Shown here one piece after another: positions 6,897 to 9,472 of a stretch of DNA of 9,472 nt. Under the pieces are notes generated by a model that had not been told where the DNA came from, searched no databases, and worked only from the letters and a program-made list of their open reading frames with translations. The position numbers and the translations under genes are program-made. Every line of letters begins with the position of its first letter. Within the stretch, counting starts at the first letter, position 1. Source of the DNA: Candidatus Aminicenantota bacterium (lineage in GTDB: Bacteria; Acidobacteriota; Aminicenantia; UBA2199); assembly GCA_023137075.1 (NCBI GenBank), contig JAGLQA010000480.1, forward strand, positions 1-9,472, read 5' to 3'.

Positions 6897-7934
6897 CTAT
6901 TTTAAATCTTCCGGATCGACATCGATCTCTTTTGCCAGCCGTTCTAAGAGGCCGGGGGGCGGATTTAATTCGAGATCTTTCAGGGCCTGGTCCCGGGTCA
7001 TCTCCCCTGCCCTGATTATGGTGGAATACTCATCATGATAGTGAGTATAATTCCGCTTGTTCAAGTCGCGGTAGGAATTGAGCCAGATCATTTCACAATT
7101 GGTGGTCCGGGCTGGGTAACTGACTTTCATCGGCTGCCAGTCAAACCGTTCCCTGCATATGCGTTTCAATTCTTCCTTGTCGGTCTGGTAGAATTTAAAC
7201 ACGAAGAAGGGGATAAACAAAATTTTCTCCGAATCGATGGGATTTTCCAGGTCCGCCCGGCCGCTGTAAATAACCTGCTTCTTCAGCATTTCCCACTTTT
7301 TGGTAAAGGTTTCAAAAAACTCCCGGTCCCCGGTCTCTAAAATGGTGTTGATCATCTTGCCGTACCAATCCTGGGATTTTTCCTTATCGAACATCATGGC
7401 GGCCTGTCCTTTGGAATAACCGTTGATAACTAAGGGAATTCCAAAATGGTCGGCCAGTTCCAGCCCGTTCAAATAGAGCATATTGCCGCAAGCATAACAG
7501 GGACTGACATCGATCTCATCGGATTCGTTGAAAATCTTAAACAACTTGCGCATAAATTTCAGATCGTTCTTCCAGATCAGCAGGTCCACATCCAATTCCT
7601 TACACAACTTTTCCACATTGCGAGTGGCAGTGGGATCATCCCAACCGTGATCGCTGTGAAAAACCATGGGTTTTAATTCGAAGCGTTCCACGATCTTTAC
7701 CAGGGTAAAACAACTGTCCAATCCCCCACTTAAGGGAACCAGGAGATCATATTTTCGCTTCAGGTTTTTGTATTTTTCTAGGGCTTTTTTTAATGCTGTC
7801 TCATCGGTAAAGTGGCCCTCTGCTTCCTCCTTTTCCCGGGAAACGAATTCCAGGCAAAAATTACATATTCCGTCTTCATCGAAGCTAATTCCCGGATAGG
7901 TCTCCGGTAAGACACATTTTTTACATACTTGCAT
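6897..7934 (-). CDS. PP-loop ATP pyrophosphatase, N-acetyl sugar amidotransferase-like (WbpG/PseA-type), inside NRPS operon
   Basis: 345 residues from the ATG at 7934. The P-loop of N-type ATP pyrophosphatases is SGGLDS (69-74), after the beta strand KYDLLVPL; an HSDHGWDDP segment follows (93-101). Cysteines are paired: C4/C7 and C24/C27 in the N-terminal CKKCVLP...GICNFC region, and C146/C149 in SPCYAC. The start VCKKCVLPETxPGIxFDExGICN is characteristic of the family named N-acetyl sugar amidotransferase, whose members WbpG and PseA are linked to making acetamidino or amidated sugars. Such enzymes adenylate a carbonyl oxygen with ATP and let ammonia or a sulfur nucleophile replace AMP. No glutaminase or HisH/HisF-like partner gene is visible. 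I chose this start because an AAGGAG site lies 8 bases upstream and the family sequence begins here; the frame could run on to an ATG at 8012, but that would add 26 residues translated from the end of the upstream NRPS. Family assignment is firm. The role in peptide tailoring is inferred only from position in the operon. Confidence 0.88.
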   Translation of the reverse strand: MQVCKKCVLPETYPGISFDEDGICNFCLEFVSREKEEAEGHFTDETALKKALEKYKNLKRKYDLLVPLSGGLDSCFTLVKIVERFELKPMVFHSDHGWDDPTATRNVEKLCKELDVDLLIWKNDLKFMRKLFKIFNESDEIDVSPCYACGNMLYLNGLELADHFGIPLVINGYSKGQAAMMFDKEKSQDWYGKMINTILETGDREFFETFTKKWEMLKKQVIYSGRADLENPIDSEKILFIPFFVFKFYQTDKEELKRICRERFDWQPMKVSYPARTTNCEMIWLNSYRDLNKRNYTHYHDEYSTIIRAGEMTRDQALKDLELNPPPGLLERLAKEIDVDPEDLK

Positions 7935-7942
7935 AAACCTTT

Positions 7943-7948
7943 CTCCTT
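7943..7948 (-). promoter_or_regulatory. Ribosome binding site of the PP-loop gene
   Basis: AAGGAG on the minus strand ends 8 bases before the ATG at 7934 and lies in the 16-base gap after the upstream NRPS stop. It decides the start against an in-frame ATG 26 codons earlier that lies inside the NRPS gene. Confidence 0.8.
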
Positions 7949-7950
7949 TT

Positions 7951-9472
7951 TCAAAACTCCAGGTCCGCGGCCATTTCCGAGTAGATACCGGGCTTGATCC
8001 GCTGTAGATCATGGGATATTTTGATATCCTGCAATTTGATTTCCCGGTTGTCGACTATTTGCGACGCGATTTCCTTAAAGTGGGTCAGGAACCGTTCCAT
8101 GGTGGACCGTTTGAACAGGGCGGTACTGTAAATGAAACGAAAATAGAGTTTTCCTCCGCTCTCATGCACATAAAGGGCCGCGTCCACCTGCGATACGTTC
8201 ACATCATTGGGATGGGGTTTCAGAACGAGTTCTTTTGTTTCCACAGCGGGAAAATCCATATTTTGCACAATCAATTCCACATCGTAAACCGGGTTCCTGC
8301 TGATATCGTTTTTTACTCCTAACTTATCGAGTAAATCTCCGAAGGGATAGTCCTGGTTTTCATAAGCTGCGGTGGTGTTCTGTTTCACTTCATCGAGAAA
8401 CCGGGCCGCGGTTTTATGGTTGGCCGGATAGTTGCGCATAACCAGGGCATTGATAAACAACCCGGCGACATTTTCGACATCCGGGTGATTCCGGCCGGCT
8501 AAGGGCGTGCCGACCAGGATATCCCGGCACCCGGTGTACTTGAACAATAAAATGTTATAAACCGCAAGCAGCGCCATGTATAAGGTCACTCCCGAGGATA
8601 GGGCCAGGCTGTTGATCTTTCCGGTGAGTTCCTCCGAAAACCCCATCCGGATCAGGTCACCGGAAAAATCCTGGACTGCCGGCCGGGGATAATCGGTAAA
8701 ATTTTCCAACACCGGGATACCGTCTTTGAAGAGCCTCAGCCAGTACTCTTCCTGTACCTTCAATATGGCCTGCCGCCGGGGCGTATTCTGCCATCGGGCG
8801 TAATCCTTGTATTGAATCTTCAATTCAGGCAGTTCTTTGCCTTCATATAGCCGGAGAAATTCCCGGAAAAGAATCACCTGCGACGTTCCGTCGGATACGC
8901 TATGGTGGATGTCGCGGATGAGAATATGGGATTCATCCGCTGTTGTTATCACACCGACGCGCAGCAAAGGGGCTTTAGAAAGATCGAAGGGACGAATGAA
9001 TCGATCAATAATGCCATCTGCCTCCTGCCTATTGCCTGCTTCAAAATGCTCGATCTCAAAATCGACGCTGTTATGGACAACCTGTACCAACCGGTCATCC
9101 TTTATGGCGAAAGATGTTCTCAGGCTCTCATGCCTGTGAATCAATGTTTTGAATACCTGTTCTAAGCGCCGGATATCGAGGGGACCTTCCACCCGAAACA
9201 CACTCCTGATGTTGTAGGCGGTTCCGATGCCTTCGATCTCATGCAAAACAAACAAACGCTCCTGGATCGAAGTGGCGGGATAATATTCCTTTTTATCAGT
9301 CGGTTCCAGGGAAGTGTACCGGTTTTCTGAGGCCTTGTCGATATAATCCGCCAGGCCGCGAATGGTGGATATTTGAAAGATTTTAGCCACCGGTATTTGC
9401 ACGTTAAATTCCCGGTGGACTTTGGACAACATGGTGGTTCCCCTCAAGGAGTGCCCACCTAATTCAAAGAAA
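7951..9472 (-). CDS. NRPS, 3' part: end of PCP followed by a complete C domain (5' end outside window)
   Basis: The reading frame is open to the right edge, giving 506 visible residues, so the true start lies upstream. The visible part opens inside a peptidyl carrier protein at FFELGGHSL, whose Ser (visible residue 8) is the phosphopantetheine attachment site. A complete condensation domain follows at roughly residues 50-480. It contains YPATSIQERL (core 1, with Ile where Ala is usual), RHESLRTSF (core 2), HHSVSDG (residues 189-195; second His catalytic), the AGLFINALVMR region (core 5) and YENQDYPF. The sequence resembles ordinary LCL-type C domains, and no epimerisation domain precedes it. 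The protein ends soon after this domain with the tail SEMAADLEF and a TGA stop, with no A domain, PCP or thioesterase behind it. The C domain must therefore work with an A-PCP on another protein. The next gene starts 16 bases downstream. Identity as an NRPS is certain; substrate and product are unknown. Confidence 0.96.
   Translation of the reverse strand, partial: FFELGGHSLRGTTMLSKVHREFNVQIPVAKIFQISTIRGLADYIDKASENRYTSLEPTDKKEYYPATSIQERLFVLHEIEGIGTAYNIRSVFRVEGPLDIRRLEQVFKTLIHRHESLRTSFAIKDDRLVQVVHNSVDFEIEHFEAGNRQEADGIIDRFIRPFDLSKAPLLRVGVITTADESHILIRDIHHSVSDGTSQVILFREFLRLYEGKELPELKIQYKDYARWQNTPRRQAILKVQEEYWLRLFKDGIPVLENFTDYPRPAVQDFSGDLIRMGFSEELTGKINSLALSSGVTLYMALLAVYNILLFKYTGCRDILVGTPLAGRNHPDVENVAGLFINALVMRNYPANHKTAARFLDEVKQNTTAAYENQDYPFGDLLDKLGVKNDISRNPVYDVELIVQNMDFPAVETKELVLKPHPNDVNVSQVDAALYVHESGGKLYFRFIYSTALFKRSTMERFLTHFKEIASQIVDNREIKLQDIKISHDLQRIKPGIYSEMAADLEF

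Noticed and set aside
7934..8012. Longer start for the PP-loop protein at 8012
   Set aside because: The extra 26 residues overlap the end of the upstream NRPS gene, have no family similarity, and a good ribosome site precedes the ATG at 7934.
7951..9447. A self-contained NRPS gene starting at TTG 9447
   Set aside because: That codon is the Leu of the carrier motif LGGHSL, and the frame continues to the window edge. The gene is cut by the window and does not start there.

Overview
The window is a slice of a nonribosomal peptide synthetase (NRPS) gene cluster. All supported genes lie on the minus strand, so the biological order runs from right to left. There are four genes: the 3' part of an NRPS ending PCP-C (9472 to 7951); a 345-residue PP-loop ATP pyrophosphatase of the N-acetyl sugar amidotransferase type (7934 to 6897); a complete 1335-residue NRPS with the order half-C, A, PCP, C (6831 to 2824); and the 5' part of a third NRPS with the order A, PCP, C (2810 to the left edge). 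Gaps are 16, 65 and 13 bases, and each internal start has a GGAG-type Shine-Dalgarno sequence 8 to 9 bases upstream. This fits one polycistronic operon that continues past both edges. No promoter, terminator, RNA gene, CRISPR array or mobile element is visible, and no gene-free stretch exceeds 65 bases.

How the genes would work together: each adenylation (A) domain activates one amino acid and loads it on the following carrier protein (PCP), and each condensation (C) domain joins the growing chain to the next residue. All three full C domains keep the HHxxxDG catalytic motif. No epimerisation, methylation, reductase or thioesterase domain is visible, so start and release must lie elsewhere. 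Two points of architecture stand out. Protein boundaries fall after C domains, so that C and A of one module sit on different proteins. The complete NRPS also begins with only the C-terminal lobe of a C domain. The small gene between the first two NRPSs is the most interesting part: related nucleotide-alpha-hydrolase enzymes make amides, amidines or thioamides, so it may tailor the peptide. This is a hypothesis.

Organism: base composition looks close to balanced, there are strong Gram-positive-like ribosome sites, CGG arginine codons and CCGG words are frequent, and the NRPS sequences have a style I associate with anaerobic Firmicutes (Clostridia such as Peptococcaceae) or Candidatus Aminicenantes. 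This is an impression from memory and not a determination. Neither the product nor the amino acids used can be read with confidence.
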